Numbered from the stretch's first letter, positions 8,134 through 18,190 are shown. The stretch: 64,000 nucleotides of DNA from an uncultured Bacteroidia bacterium (GCA_902801885.1 CADCJX010000005.1:1-64000); one strand, 5' to 3'. The notes: generated by a model not told the origin, from the letters alone. Program-made: numbers and translations.

Positions 8134-9090
8134 CTAATCCGATGAATACAGCTGCCTGCGGTTCGTCGGACCGCTGCTCTTGAACACTTCAGGGTCGTCG
8201 ATCGTGGAATCCACTATGCGGGCCATTCCGCGGATTACATTGGTCTCAAGGAACCTGATCTGCTCAGGGAAAGTACTGATGAATGTAGACGCTATCTCGT
8301 GGGAGTGACCGTCGTAGCGATAGATGTTGTAGGTGTAGCCGTTTTTATTAAAGATCTTCGCCAATTTATGGGCTCCGAAAAGGCCCCATTTGAGGACATG
8401 GACCTGCTTGTAATTCACGATTTTGTCATCTGTCCCATGGAAAAAAGCCGTGGGTGCCGGAGGGGTTTTATAAGAAGGAACCCCCTCCACTGAGATGATT
8501 GCTCCGGCAAATGGCATGGCTCCTGCATAGCGGAAATCTTCAGGGAGGAAGTCTTTTGCCTTGCCGTTATTGAGGAGCCAGTCGGCTTCCAGGATGGCAA
8601 TGGCTCCGGCGGAAGAGCCGCTAGTGACAAGTTTCGCGGGATCTATTCCGAAAACATCCTTGTTGGCGGTGAGGTAGGCCGTGGCAGAGAACAGGTCTTC
8701 GGCAGCGATCTGTGCACTGTGACGGAAGGCTTTGACGGAACTGATCCCTCCGGAGGTCTTTACGTCCTTCATCCCAAGCCTGTAGTCCAGGCTGAACACC
8801 TTGTAGCCGGCATCGTTGAGTTTCTTGAACCAGGGGGAGTAGAACTTGTCGTTCCTGGTGCCGGTGATAAAGCCTCCTCCGAACATGAATATTATCGCGG
8901 GCTTCGATTTCCCGTCGAGAGTTGTCTCACTTTCCGGAGACGCATCATAGTAATCAAGGTACAACTCCTGACCGTCCTTTGTGGAATAAAGGTAGGTCCC
9001 GGTGGGGAAGTAAACTTCCTGGGCGGCCAGGCTTGAAAACAAGGCGAGGCATGCCCAAACGAGTGTTATGATTTTTTTATTCATGTTCAT
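8134..9090 (-). CDS. Secreted alpha/beta-hydrolase esterase
   Basis: A 318-aa protein with an N-terminal signal peptide ending SLAAQ (about residue 24). It has the carboxylesterase/BD-FAE pattern: an oxyanion motif MFGGGFITG (69-77), nucleophile Ser160 in GSSAG, an acid in HGTDD (221-222) and a histidine in GHSH (262-264). It should hydrolyse an ester outside the cytoplasm; the substrate is unknown. The ATG overlaps the upstream permease stop (TGATG), which indicates translational coupling. An alternative start two codons later (MNKKIIT) is equally good. Confidence 0.82.
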   Translation of the reverse strand: MNMNKKIITLVWACLALFSSLAAQEVYFPTGTYLYSTKDGQELYLDYYDASPESETTLDGKSKPAIIFMFGGGFITGTRNDKFYSPWFKKLNDAGYKVFSLDYRLGMKDVKTSGGISSVKAFRHSAQIAAEDLFSATAYLTANKDVFGIDPAKLVTSGSSAGAIAILEADWLLNNGKAKDFLPEDFRYAGAMPFAGAIISVEGVPSYKTPPAPTAFFHGTDDKIVNYKQVHVLKWGLFGAHKLAKIFNKNGYTYNIYRYDGHSHEIASTFISTFPEQIRFLETNVIRGMARIVDSTIDDPEVFKSSGPTNRRQLYSSD

Positions 9091-10244
9091 CAGTCTTCGT
9101 CACTGGTGGCTTCGATAAGCCGTTTGACTGGTTTGAAACCTTTGAGGAAGCGCGCGGCAACGACCCTGATTACTGTGTAGGTGGGTATTGCTACAAGCAT
9201 TCCGAGGATGCCTCCGACATGTCCTGCCATGAGCAGTACTATGAAGATCTCAAGGGGTGTAGACTTGATACTGGTCGAATAAATGAAAGGCTGGAAGAAG
9301 AAGTTGTCTACCATCTGGGTAACTGCGAAGATCGCGACAAGGGTGATGAGTATGACCCAGAAATTGGGGAAGACTCCCAGGGCGGCAGCGCTGCTGAATT
9401 TCAAGACCAGGCCAAGGACCACGCCTATTGCAGCTCCGATCCATGGGCCTACATAAGGAATGACGTTGAGCAGGCCGGCCATGAAGGCGATACCGATTGC
9501 CGGGTAGAACCCGATTTTTGCTATCAGCCAGAGACCCAGGAAGTTGAGTGTCGCAACACCGAGTACTTCAATCAGAAGGCCTCCGAAGTAGCGGGAGAGA
9601 AGATGCTCGATGTCACCGATAGCCTGGATGGCCTCGTCTTCAACCTTGTCCGGGACAAGGGAACCGACGATCCTGCGGAAAAGCTTGTCATCCTTTATGA
9701 AGAAGAAGCCTATGAACACGACTGAGAAGAGCCCGACTCCAAATGATCCGAGAGCCGAAGCTACCGAGCCGACGACAGAAGTGATGGAGGACATGTCAAA
9801 GGCATTCTTCAACCAGGTGACAAGGGCCTCCTGCAGCTTGAAGTCCCTGCCCAGGGTCGGGAACCTGTCGATCAGCCAGATGTTCAGCTTTTCCATCCAT
9901 CGGGCTATTTCCGAGGCGTTGAACGAGGCTGTCTGGAGGTTTCCTGAGACACTCTGGATAATGCTGGACACGACTGGGATGACCTGGGTGACGATGCCAA
10001 GGAATATTCCGAGGATCAGGACGAGGGACAGGATGGCAAGCAGCCAGTCCGGTGCGGACTTCCCCTTGACCTTTATCTTCCGGAGGAGTTTCATCACCGG
10101 CCTTGCCAGCAGGGACACCACCGCTGCCAGGATTATGTAGACCAGGACGCTCCTGAAATACCAGCAGAACGCAATGATGATTGCCGCAGCTGCTGCCCAC
10201 ATTATGTATCTTGCCAGTTTATCCGAACTTCTTTCTTCTGCCAT
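9090..10244 (-). CDS. AI-2E family transporter (PerM/YdiK-like permease)
   Basis: A 384-aa membrane protein with about eight hydrophobic segments and the family layout: an N-terminal membrane pair, a long amphipathic middle (about 95-160), and a C-terminal block with the conserved NVIPYVGPWIGAAIG segment. Members include proposed autoinducer-2 exporters and Na+/H+ antiporters; the family name does not prove a substrate. It is the first gene of a three-gene minus-strand operon with the esterase and dehydrogenase. The region upstream is shared divergently with a small ORF and carries a 12-bp palindrome. Confidence 0.88.
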   Translation of the reverse strand: MAEERSSDKLARYIMWAAAAAIIIAFCWYFRSVLVYIILAAVVSLLARPVMKLLRKIKVKGKSAPDWLLAILSLVLILGIFLGIVTQVIPVVSSIIQSVSGNLQTASFNASEIARWMEKLNIWLIDRFPTLGRDFKLQEALVTWLKNAFDMSSITSVVGSVASALGSFGVGLFSVVFIGFFFIKDDKLFRRIVGSLVPDKVEDEAIQAIGDIEHLLSRYFGGLLIEVLGVATLNFLGLWLIAKIGFYPAIGIAFMAGLLNVIPYVGPWIGAAIGVVLGLVLKFSSAAALGVFPNFWVILITLVAIFAVTQMVDNFFFQPFIYSTSIKSTPLEIFIVLLMAGHVGGILGMLVAIPTYTVIRVVAARFLKGFKPVKRLIEATSDED

Positions 10245-10298
10245 AGCGTTATTCTTTCCCCTAAACTTACGAAAAAGTTATGAATATGATAAAAAATA

Positions 10299-10341
10299 TT
10301 CAGCTTGTGCAGCGAATTGGCACAAGCTGAACTTACCTTTG
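10299..10341 (+). promoter_or_regulatory. Promoter -7 box with adjacent 12-bp operator-like palindrome
   Basis: TTCAGCTTGTGC (10299-10310) is perfectly repeated in inverse at 10320-10331 with a 9-base spacer. TACCTTTG, a perfect TAnnTTTG -7 box, follows at 10334-10341, 38 bases before the 42-codon ORF. No -33 TTG is correctly spaced. The palindrome lies upstream of the expected start point, so it is more likely an operator than a terminator. Confidence 0.65.
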
Positions 10342-10379
10342 CATCAGAAACAGAAGTAGAACTATTAAATCATACAGCC

Positions 10380-10508
10380 ATGAAGAACACAGAGTACAAT
10401 CCAGTCGACCTCGCTTCGATGATCTCTTCCGAATCTTCGTTCAACGCCCTTCTCGAGATGATGGGCGACATGGGCCTCGAACTCGATTCCGCCTCCCGCC
10501 TGGGCTAG
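10380..10508 (+). CDS. 42-aa acidic small protein with its own promoter
   Basis: An ATG-started frame of 42 codons (MKNTEYNPVDLASMISSESS then a Met- and Asp-rich C-terminus) follows a perfect -7 box. Third-position GC is high, as in neighbouring real genes, which supports coding. The product is acidic, without signal peptide or membrane segment; the segment ASMISSESSFNALLEMMGDMG could form an amphipathic helix. Its stop overlaps the stop of convergent clpC. A longer version from upstream would start before the -7 box and is rejected. Function is unknown to me; a small regulator or a peptide precursor is possible. Confidence 0.5.
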   Translation: MKNTEYNPVDLASMISSESSFNALLEMMGDMGLELDSASRLG

Positions 10509-12856
10509 TCTTCGCGCAGCGAGACCAGGGTGTTGTCTTTCTCGGGAGTCAATCCGACCTTGAGGGTACGAAGCTCCGTCGAGCCTTTCTTGCGGCGTCC
10601 CTGCAGGATCCTGTCGGAGATGATGAACTCGGAGACCGGATCTTCCACGTACCTCATTACGGCCCTCTTGAGCGGCCTGGCTCCGAATGCCGGATCGTAG
10701 CCGGCATCGGCGATGAATCTCTTGGCAGAAGGAGTAATCGTCAGTTTGTAGCCGGATTCCTCAGCCCTTTCCTTGAGGTCTTTGAGCTCGATGTCGATAA
10801 TCTTCTCTATGTCTTCCTTGGAGAGGGAATTGAAGAATACCTGCTCATCCACCCTGTTGATGAATTCCGGAGGGAAACTCTTCTTTATGGCCTTTTCGAG
10901 AACCGTCTGGCGGTTCTGTGCAACGTTCTTTCCGGCAGTGGCGAAGCCGACTCCGGTACCATATTCATCAAGCTCGCGGCTTCCCACGTTGGAAGTCATG
11001 ATCACAATGGTATTCTTGAAGTTTACCACGCGTCCGTTGCTGTCCGTGAGGTGACCGTCGTCCAGGACCTGGAGGAGGATATTGAATATGTCCGGATGGG
11101 CCTTTTCGATCTCGTCCAGGAGTACGACGCAGTAAGGCTTGCGGCGCACCCTCTCGCTGAGCTGTCCGCCCTCCTCGTAACCGACATATCCGGGCGGCGC
11201 TCCGATAAGACGGGAGACCGTGAATTTCTCCATGTACTCGCTCATGTCAATGCGTACCATATTCTCCTCAGAATCAAAGAGATATTCGGCAAGACACTTG
11301 GCGAGCTGGGTCTTTCCGACTCCGGTAGGACCGAAGAAGAGGAATGTTCCGATCGGTCGGTCGGGGTCCTTCAGTCCGGCACGGTTGCGGCGTATGGCGC
11401 GAACCACCTTGTCTATGGCCTCGTCCTGGCCGATGATCCTGCCCTGAAGGCGGTCCTTCATCTTCAGGATCCTGTTGCCTTCGCTCTCTGCAACCTTGTT
11501 GACCGGGATTCCCGTCATCTTCGAGACTACGGTGGCGATGTCCTCTGCGTCGACCACGTTACCCGTCTTCTTGTCCTTTGTAAGACTGAGACGTACCATC
11601 GAACCAGCCTCGTCCATGGCATCTATAGCCTTGTCCGGCAAGAACTTGTCGGTTACGTAACGGTCGGTCAGGCGGGCGCAGGCTTCGATGGCTTCGTCGT
11701 TGTAGGTAACCTTGTGGAAGTCTTCGTAATTGGCCTTAATGTTATTCAGGATAGCGATGGACTGCTTGATGTCAGTGGGTTCCACGACGATCTTCTGGAA
11801 TCTCCTGTCGAGGGCTCCGTCCTTCTCGATGATCTTGGCGAATTCATCCATCGTCGTGGCGCCGATGCACTGCAGTTCACCTCGAGCAAGGGCAGGCTTG
11901 AGCATATTCGCGGCATCCAGACTGCCTTGGGCCCCTCCGGCTCCGACGATTGTGTGGAACTCGTCGATGAACAGGATGATGTCAGGATTGGTGCTGGCCT
12001 CCTTGATAATGGCCTTGAGTCTCTTCTCGAAGTCGCCGCGGTACTTGGTCCCGGCCACGACTGAGGCTATGTCCAGGGAGATCAGCCTCTTCTTGGCCAG
12101 TACGGGCGAAATGCTGCCGCTGGCTATTCTCTGTGCTATTCCTTCGACTATGGCAGACTTCCCGACTCCAGGTTCTCCGATCAGCATGGGGTTGTTCTTC
12201 TTCCTCCTTCCGAGGATCTCGATCACGCGGGCGATCTCGATGTCCCTGCCGACCACCGGGTCAAGCTTGCCCTCGGCTGCAGCCTTGGTCAGGTCATAAC
12301 CGAAGTCTTCCATGTTGACCTTCCCGGACGGGTTGTTGCCCTGGGCAGGCCCCTCTCCCTCCTCTTCGTCGTCACCCTGTGGGGCTTCCGGCTGCGGCCT
12401 TTGGCCGGGCTGACCGAGCAGCCCTTCGTCGCGCATGTGTGCCAGGAGCCTGCCGTAGTCCACTCCGTGCTGCCGCAGATAGGCCTGGCCATAATTCTCA
12501 GTGGTGCGACACAGGGCCAGCAGGAGGTGGAGGGAAGTCGCTTCTGAAGCATTCATTTTGGACGCCTCCATCACCGTGATGCTGAGCACGTTCTGGGCAT
12601 AGCGCGAGAAGGAGATCTTGTCAGCCTCCGAGTAAGGTATGGATTCGTTCGTGAATATGTGGCTGTCGATGAATCTCTTGAATTCGTCAAGGTCGACACC
12701 AAGGTTCACGATAACCTTGCATGCCTCGTTCTCTGCCTGTCGCATCATCCCCAGGAACAGGTGGTCGGGTCCGATGCCGTAACTACCGGTCCGCATGGCT
12801 TCTTCGCGGGCGTACCGGATGATATTATTCAGTTCGTCGGATATTTTTATTTCCAT
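10505..12856 (-). CDS. clpC: ATP-dependent Clp protease ATP-binding subunit ClpC
   Basis: A 783-aa AAA+ unfoldase. The start at 12856 (MEIKISDELNNIIRYAREEA) matches the family; the 29-codon extension upstream does not. Order: two Clp_N repeats (about 1-145), D1 with Walker A GEPGVGKSA, a short middle region, then D2 with Walker A GPTGVGKTQ and Walker B VVLLDEIEKA. The loop TGVGFATAG contains the VGF tripeptide used by ClpA/C/X proteins to dock on ClpP, so it should deliver substrates to ClpP in the cytoplasm. An acidic, Gly/Pro-rich linker (about 150-185) is less conserved. It is transcribed divergently from gyrA. Confidence 0.95.
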   Translation of the reverse strand: MEIKISDELNNIIRYAREEAMRTGSYGIGPDHLFLGMMRQAENEACKVIVNLGVDLDEFKRFIDSHIFTNESIPYSEADKISFSRYAQNVLSITVMEASKMNASEATSLHLLLALCRTTENYGQAYLRQHGVDYGRLLAHMRDEGLLGQPGQRPQPEAPQGDDEEEGEGPAQGNNPSGKVNMEDFGYDLTKAAAEGKLDPVVGRDIEIARVIEILGRRKKNNPMLIGEPGVGKSAIVEGIAQRIASGSISPVLAKKRLISLDIASVVAGTKYRGDFEKRLKAIIKEASTNPDIILFIDEFHTIVGAGGAQGSLDAANMLKPALARGELQCIGATTMDEFAKIIEKDGALDRRFQKIVVEPTDIKQSIAILNNIKANYEDFHKVTYNDEAIEACARLTDRYVTDKFLPDKAIDAMDEAGSMVRLSLTKDKKTGNVVDAEDIATVVSKMTGIPVNKVAESEGNRILKMKDRLQGRIIGQDEAIDKVVRAIRRNRAGLKDPDRPIGTFLFFGPTGVGKTQLAKCLAEYLFDSEENMVRIDMSEYMEKFTVSRLIGAPPGYVGYEEGGQLSERVRRKPYCVVLLDEIEKAHPDIFNILLQVLDDGHLTDSNGRVVNFKNTIVIMTSNVGSRELDEYGTGVGFATAGKNVAQNRQTVLEKAIKKSFPPEFINRVDEQVFFNSLSKEDIEKIIDIELKDLKERAEESGYKLTITPSAKRFIADAGYDPAFGARPLKRAVMRYVEDPVSEFIISDRILQGRRKKGSTELRTLKVGLTPEKDNTLVSLRED

Positions 12857-12953
12857 AGTGAGCTTTCTTGAGAGTCCAAAAGGACAATATAGCAATTTAT
12901 GGCCAGAAATGCAACTTCCATGCACGCCGGAACTCACTGTCAAATTGGCATAC

Positions 12954-12984
12954 TTGCCAGTGTCCTAATTTTTGATTATATTTG
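12954..12984 (+). promoter_or_regulatory. Promoter of gyrA
   Basis: TTG at 12954-12956, a 20-base spacer and TATATTTG at 12977-12984 match the Bacteroidota housekeeping promoter (TTG, about 19-21 bases, TAnnTTTG). The box ends 36 bases before the gyrA ATG. Confidence 0.8.
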
Positions 12985-13020
12985 CATGTTTAACCAATAA
13001 GGTAAGAATACTACGTATTT

Positions 13021-15543
13021 ATGGATAGTGAGGACAAGATTGTAGAAGGACAGACAGGTATCATAGAGCAGGTCGAGATAGATCAGGAAATGCGTTCGGC
13101 TTACATTGACTATTCAATGTCGGTCATCGTTTCCCGTGCCCTCCCTGATGTCAGGGATGGACTCAAGCCGGTTCAGAGGAGGGTTCTCTTCGGAATGGAC
13201 GGTCTCGGTCTGCTATATTCAGGACCCACGAGGAAGTGCGCGAAGATAGTCGGAGAAGTTCTTGGAAAATATCACCCGCATGGAGATTCCAGCGTCTATG
13301 ACGCCCTTGCCAGGCTAGCCCAACCTTGGAACCAGCGTTATCCCACCGTGTTCGGCCAGGGTAACTTCGGTTCGATGGACGGCGACCCCGTGGCTGCCAT
13401 GAGGTACACTGAGGCAAAGCTCCAGAAGATCACCGAAGAGATCCTTGGCGACATCGACAAGGACACTGTCGACATGGTCAATAACTTCGATGACACTGAG
13501 CAGGAACCTACCGTCCTTCCGACCAAGGCTCCGCTCCTTCTTCTCAACGGATCGGCCGGTATCGCCGTCGGTATGGCGACCAACATGGCCCCTCACAACC
13601 TGGGCGAGTGCTGCGATGCGATCTGCGCCTACATCGACAATCCTGACATCGACACCGACGGCCTGATGAAGTACATCAAGGGACCTGATTTCCCTACCGG
13701 TGGCATCATCATGGGCATGAGCGGTATCAAGGAAGCCTACGAGACAGGCCGAGGCAGGGTAGTGGTCCGGTCAAGGACCGAGATCGAGGTGGCTGACAAC
13801 GGACGTGAGACGATCGTTGTGACTGAGATCCCCTACATGGTCAACAAGAAGGAGATGATCGAGAAGATCGGCCAGATGGTCGAGGACAAGAAGATCGAGG
13901 GTATTACCTACATCAACGACGAGACTTCCCGCGAGGGAGTGCGTGTCATCCTGAGGGTTAAGCAGGGAAGCAACTCCAACGTTGTCCTCAATACCCTCTT
14001 CAAGTACACGTCCCTCCAGTCCAGCTTTGCGTTCAACAATGTGGCCCTTGTGAACGGCCGTCCGAAGACCCTGTCCCTGAAGGAACTCATCGCCAATTTC
14101 GTGGATTTCCGTCACGAGGTGGTTGTCCGCAGGACAAAGTTCGAACTTGACAAGGCCCAGAAGAGGGCGCATATCCTCGAAGGACTCCTCAAGGCTATCG
14201 ACGTCATCGATGAGATCATCAGGATCATCCGCCATTCGGCCAGTGTGGACGAGGCCAAGGCCGAGCTCATCAGCCAGTTCGCTTTCACCGAGATTCAAGC
14301 TACTGCCATCGTCGAGATGAGGCTGAGGCAGTTGACCGGACTCGAAAGGGAAAAGCTCCAGGCTGAATATGACGAACTTGAGAAGTTCATCGCCCGCTGC
14401 AACGAGATCCTCGCCAGCGATGCCGAGCAGCTCAAAATCGTCAAGCAGGAGACCCTCGAGCTCAAGGCGAAGTATGCTGACCCTCGCAGGACAGAGATAC
14501 GTCCTTCCGAAGAAGAATTCAATCCCGAGGACTTCTATCCGAACGAGGATGTCGTGATCACGATTTCCCACTACGGCTACATCAAGAGGACTCCTCTTAC
14601 TGAATATCGTACACAGGCACGCGGCGGCGTAGGAATGAAGGGCAGTTCCACCAGGGATGAGGACTTCATAGAGCACATCTACATCGCCAACATGCATTCC
14701 ACGATGCTGCTCTTCACCCAGAGCGGCCGTTGCTACTGGCTGAAAGTCTATGAGATCCCCGAGGGATCGAGGGCCTCTAAGGGCCGTGCAATCCAGAATG
14801 TGCTTAGCATCCCTGACGACAAGATCAAGACCTACATCAATGTCAAGACCCTCAAGGATGAGGAATATGTCAACTCCCATAGCATCGCTCTGGTGACCAA
14901 GAGGGGTATAATCAAAAAGACTGCCCTGGCCGCATATTCACATCCCAGGACCGCCGGTGTCAATGCCGTGAACCTTCGCGATGGAGATGAACTGGTCGAA
15001 GTCATGCTCACCTCCGGCAACGATGAAATCCTTATCGCGGCCCGTGACGGTCGCTGCTGCCGCTTCAATGAAACGGATGCCAGGGAGATGGGCCGTACTT
15101 CAACCGGTGTCCGTGGCATCAATATTGAAGACTCCGATGAAGTGATAGGTGCAATCAACTACGATCCTTCTGCTGAGGATGCTGCAGACCACACTGTACT
15201 GGTAGTCAGCGAACATGGATTCGGCAAGAGGACTGACTTTGACGAGTACCGTATCACCAAGAGGGGAGGCAAGGGCGTAAAGACCATCAACATCACCGAC
15301 AAGACAGGAAAGTTGATCGCCATCAAGAATGTGACCGAGAGGGATGACTTGATGATCATCGAGAAGTCCGGACTTACGATCAGGATGGCAGTCTCTGACA
15401 TAAGGGTAGCCGGAAGGGCTACGCAGGGAGTCAAGCTGATCAACATCAAGGAAGGTGATTCGATAGCTGCAGTCTCCTCTGTGGAAAAAGGGAATGAAGA
15501 AGAAACAAACAACGAAGTCATCGACAACGACGACAACAACTAA
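13021..15543 (+). CDS. gyrA: DNA gyrase subunit A
   Basis: An 840-aa type IIA topoisomerase subunit that breaks and rejoins DNA to introduce negative supercoils with GyrB. The winged-helix catalytic segment with the tyrosine of AAMRYTEA is present. The quinolone-resistance region reads [19 protein letters not shown], so the Ser and Asp equivalent to E. coli Ser83 and Asp87 are retained, which predicts no classical GyrA resistance change. The C-terminal beta-pinwheel includes the GyrA-box-like [10 protein letters not shown]. The tail is acidic ([15 protein letters not shown]). The TPR gene follows after 13 bases, a common arrangement in this phylum. Confidence 0.97.
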   Translation: MDSEDKIVEGQTGIIEQVEIDQEMRSAYIDYSMSVIVSRALPDVRDGLKPVQRRVLFGMDGLGLLYSGPTRKCAKIVGEVLGKYHPHGDSSVYDALARLAQPWNQRYPTVFGQGNFGSMDGDPVAAMRYTEAKLQKITEEILGDIDKDTVDMVNNFDDTEQEPTVLPTKAPLLLLNGSAGIAVGMATNMAPHNLGECCDAICAYIDNPDIDTDGLMKYIKGPDFPTGGIIMGMSGIKEAYETGRGRVVVRSRTEIEVADNGRETIVVTEIPYMVNKKEMIEKIGQMVEDKKIEGITYINDETSREGVRVILRVKQGSNSNVVLNTLFKYTSLQSSFAFNNVALVNGRPKTLSLKELIANFVDFRHEVVVRRTKFELDKAQKRAHILEGLLKAIDVIDEIIRIIRHSASVDEAKAELISQFAFTEIQATAIVEMRLRQLTGLEREKLQAEYDELEKFIARCNEILASDAEQLKIVKQETLELKAKYADPRRTEIRPSEEEFNPEDFYPNEDVVITISHYGYIKRTPLTEYRTQARGGVGMKGSSTRDEDFIEHIYIANMHSTMLLFTQSGRCYWLKVYEIPEGSRASKGRAIQNVLSIPDDKIKTYINVKTLKDEEYVNSHSIALVTKRGIIKKTALAAYSHPRTAGVNAVNLRDGDELVEVMLTSGNDEILIAARDGRCCRFNETDAREMGRTSTGVRGINIEDSDEVIGAINYDPSAEDAADHTVLVVSEHGFGKRTDFDEYRITKRGGKGVKTINITDKTGKLIAIKNVTERDDLMIIEKSGLTIRMAVSDIRVAGRATQGVKLINIKEGDSIAAVSSVEKGNEEETNNEVIDNDDNN

Positions 15544-15556
15544 AATACCAATAATC

Positions 15557-16873
15557 ATGAAAAAGATTTTGATAGTTTTGGCATTGATCGCTTCCGTACA
15601 GGTCGCGAATGCCCAGGGTGGTGCAGCCGCCAAGAAAGCCCTTGACGCAGCCATCGAAGCTTCACAGAATGCGAAGAAGGCCACCAAGGTCGCAACTTGG
15701 ACCAAGCTGGCCGAGACTTATCTGGATGCATACAATGCTCCTTCAGCCAATGTCTGGGTTGGTGCCAACGAGAGCGAGCTCAGGCTTGCCATGGGCAACG
15801 ACAAGGCTTCATCTTCCGAGAACGTTGAACTTGGTGGAGAGCAGTATGTAAAGCAGACTTATGCTGACAAGAACCTGTATTTCAATTCCAAGGGCCAGCT
15901 CGAGATCATCGAGGTCACAAAGCCTGTGGTCGAGAACGCACTTACCAAGGCTCTTGAGGCTTACAAGAAGGCTTACGAGATTGACACCAAGGCCACAAAG
16001 ACCAAGGATATCGCTGCTGGTATCAAGAAGATCGTCGAGAAACTGAACGGCGAGGCTTATAATGCCTACACTTTTGGCAATGTAGCCGCTGCAGAGCGTT
16101 TCTTCGAGAGAGCTTACCAGGCTTCCATGCAGAAGCCCAGCGAGTCCATCGACACCAGCGCCCTTTACAATGCTGGTTTCACCTCATTCAGCGCTGAGAA
16201 TTACGGCAAGGCCAAGATCCTCTTCGACCAGTGCCTTGACCTTGGTTACTATGCCAAGGACGGCGAGGTCTATGCAAAACTTGCTGACTGCGTCGCGAAA
16301 CTTGACACCACTGCAGCCGGAAAGGCTCTCCAGAAGGATTATCTTGAGAAGGGATTCACCAAGTTCCCTCAGAGCCAGGGCCTCCTCATCGGTCTGATCA
16401 ACTACTATGTGACCAGCGGCGAAGACACCGACAGGCTTTTCTCCCTCATCGCAGATGCCAAGAAGAACGAGCCCAACAATCCTTCCCTTCCTTATGTCGA
16501 GGGTAACATCCACGCCCAGCTCGGCAACTATGACAAGGCCGTCGAGGCTTACGAGAAGTGCAGCCAGATCGATCCTAACTATGAATATGGTTTTATCGGA
16601 GAAGGTCTGATGTTCTACAAGCAGGCAGAGGAATTCGTCGAGAAGGCCCAGAACGAAATGGACGATGCCAAGTACATGGCTCTTGTCCAGCAGTTCGAGA
16701 AGGCCCTCAAGGGATGCATCGAGCCTTTCGAGAAGGCCTTCAACATCACCAAGGATGAGAACATCAAGTCCAGCATCGCTGAGTACCTGAAGAACGCCTA
16801 CTATCGCTTCCGTGACGAGGATGCCAAGTACATGGCCGGTTACGAGAAGTACAACAAGATTCTCGGTAACTAA
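15557..16873 (+). CDS. Exported tetratricopeptide-repeat protein
   Basis: A 438-aa protein with a signal peptide (MKKILIVLALIASVQVANAQ). The start at 15557 is chosen because the longer frame begins inside gyrA. Several TPR-like helical pairs are visible, for example AYKKAYEIDTKATKTKDIAA, ALYNAGFTSFSAENYGKAKI and the best one, NIHAQLGNYDKAVEAYEKCS followed by QIDPNYEY. It should be periplasmic and act as a protein-interaction scaffold; no catalytic motif is present. Probably co-transcribed with gyrA, and a terminator follows. Confidence 0.85.
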   Translation: MKKILIVLALIASVQVANAQGGAAAKKALDAAIEASQNAKKATKVATWTKLAETYLDAYNAPSANVWVGANESELRLAMGNDKASSSENVELGGEQYVKQTYADKNLYFNSKGQLEIIEVTKPVVENALTKALEAYKKAYEIDTKATKTKDIAAGIKKIVEKLNGEAYNAYTFGNVAAAERFFERAYQASMQKPSESIDTSALYNAGFTSFSAENYGKAKILFDQCLDLGYYAKDGEVYAKLADCVAKLDTTAAGKALQKDYLEKGFTKFPQSQGLLIGLINYYVTSGEDTDRLFSLIADAKKNEPNNPSLPYVEGNIHAQLGNYDKAVEAYEKCSQIDPNYEYGFIGEGLMFYKQAEEFVEKAQNEMDDAKYMALVQQFEKALKGCIEPFEKAFNITKDENIKSSIAEYLKNAYYRFRDEDAKYMAGYEKYNKILGN

Positions 16874-16891
16874 TACCTTGGAATAGAAAAG

Positions 16892-16921
16892 AAAAAGCCT
16901 GCGGATTCGCAGGCTTTTTTT
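16892..16921 (+). terminator. Rho-independent terminator of the gyrA-TPR operon
   Basis: Stem AAAAAGCCTGCG pairs with CGCAGGCTTTTT across a 4-base loop (GATT), followed by a run of T. It is followed immediately by a new promoter. Confidence 0.9.
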
Positions 16922-16929
16922 GTTGGGGC

Positions 16930-16958
16930 CGTCAGAATTATTATTTTTGCTTCTGACG
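16930..16958 (+). promoter_or_regulatory. Promoter with -7 box enclosed by an 8-bp inverted repeat
   Basis: TATTTTTG at 16942-16949 fits the -7 consensus and lies 31 bases before the next ATG. It is enclosed by CGTCAGAA (16930-16937) and its reverse complement TTCTGACG (16951-16958). A repressor bound there would cover the promoter (inference). Confidence 0.6.
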
Positions 16959-16980
16959 ATTATCTGTATTCCATAATAAC

Positions 16981-18096
16981 ATGAGATTGAAGCTTTTGTA
17001 CTTGTCCGTCACGTTGCTGGCGTTCGCCTGCTCCCCGAAATCGGACGACACCACCAAAATAGTGGGACAGTTCAAGGAGAACGCCCCTCAGACAGTGAGA
17101 TTTGTGAGAGGATATTACGATGGTTCCTTAGAGAGCAATGCGTTTGTATCTTCCTTTGACACCACAGTTGCGGTCGTGAACGGACAGTTCGAGGTCGAGA
17201 TTCCGAAATATGTCGTTATGCCCACGGATTTCGAGTCCGGCTCCATACATATTCCCATCCTTTCCGACGGAACCACCATCACCATCGACCCGGAATCCGG
17301 TACCGCTGTGTCTTCGGATGAGAATGGGCATCATTCCCAGTATATGGATTTCGGCAAACGGTGGAACGACTATCAGGCAATGATGGCGGGGTTTGATGAT
17401 GAGGAAGCCCGTGAGAAGTATCGCAATGAGAATTACGGCACTCTCATAGAGTACACGAAAGAGGTTGCCCGGAACAACCCTGATAATTACAATGGCCTGA
17501 ATGCTCTTGAGATACTCCATTTCAGCAGCCTGGGCCAGGGTGCCGAGTCGGATCCGGAGGAGATTCTCTCCCTTCTGAACGGTCTGTCCGATGAGATGAA
17601 AACGTCACCGATGTCCTCCATGATGTTTTCCGAGTTGTACAATATTTATAATGGCAGGGTCAATACAGTGGAAGGCAAAACCTTCATAGACTTCACTGTC
17701 GTCCAGGACCCGGAGAATCCTGAGACATCAACGGTCAAGTTTTCAGACTATATCGGCAGGGGCAAGTATGTGCTCGTTGATTTCTGGGCCTCCTGGTGCA
17801 GCCCCTGCCTGGCTGAGATGCCTAATCTCGTGAACGTGTACAACACCTATCACGGGGACAGGTTCGACATGCTCAGCGTCGCTGTCATGGATGATGTGGA
17901 GAATACGCTCGCAGCGGCCAAGGAACATGGAGTCGTCTGGGACCAGATCGTCAATGCCCAGCAGATTCCTGGTAACGCGTACGGATTCAATGCAATTCCG
18001 CTTACCATCCTTTTCGGCCCTGACGGCACAATCCTCAAGCGGGACCTTCGCGGAGACCAAGTCGGCGCAGCCGTGAAGGAGGCTCTGGGGTTGTAG
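16981..18096 (+). CDS. TlpA/ResA-like thiol-disulfide oxidoreductase lipoprotein
   Basis: A 371-aa lipoprotein with lipobox AFAC (Cys17). Residues about 22-120 resemble the DUF4369 domain that precedes thioredoxin folds in Bacteroidota; a helical linker follows. The C-terminal domain is thioredoxin-like with the active site WASWCSPC (Cys273, Cys276) and a cis-proline region (NAIPLTILFGPDG). It should reduce or isomerise disulfides at the periplasmic face of a membrane, with an unknown partner. It is a single-gene unit with its own promoter. Confidence 0.88.
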   Translation: MRLKLLYLSVTLLAFACSPKSDDTTKIVGQFKENAPQTVRFVRGYYDGSLESNAFVSSFDTTVAVVNGQFEVEIPKYVVMPTDFESGSIHIPILSDGTTITIDPESGTAVSSDENGHHSQYMDFGKRWNDYQAMMAGFDDEEAREKYRNENYGTLIEYTKEVARNNPDNYNGLNALEILHFSSLGQGAESDPEEILSLLNGLSDEMKTSPMSSMMFSELYNIYNGRVNTVEGKTFIDFTVVQDPENPETSTVKFSDYIGRGKYVLVDFWASWCSPCLAEMPNLVNVYNTYHGDRFDMLSVAVMDDVENTLAAAKEHGVVWDQIVNAQQIPGNAYGFNAIPLTILFGPDGTILKRDLRGDQVGAAVKEALGL

Positions 18097-18190
18097 GGTG
18101 ATGATATGGCGCATGCTTCGGCGTGCTCGGACTATGTCATCTCGAACTCGTTCTTGGAGGACTTGGAACGCCTCTGGGAATTGCGTTTTA

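Noticed and set aside
10305-10508. Longer 67-codon version of the small ORF before clpC
   Set aside because: Its start lies upstream of the -7 box and inside the palindrome. The ATG at 10380 fits the promoter.
12857-12943. N-terminal extension of ClpC by 29 residues
   Set aside because: The extension is not family-like, and the internal start gives the normal ClpC N-terminus.
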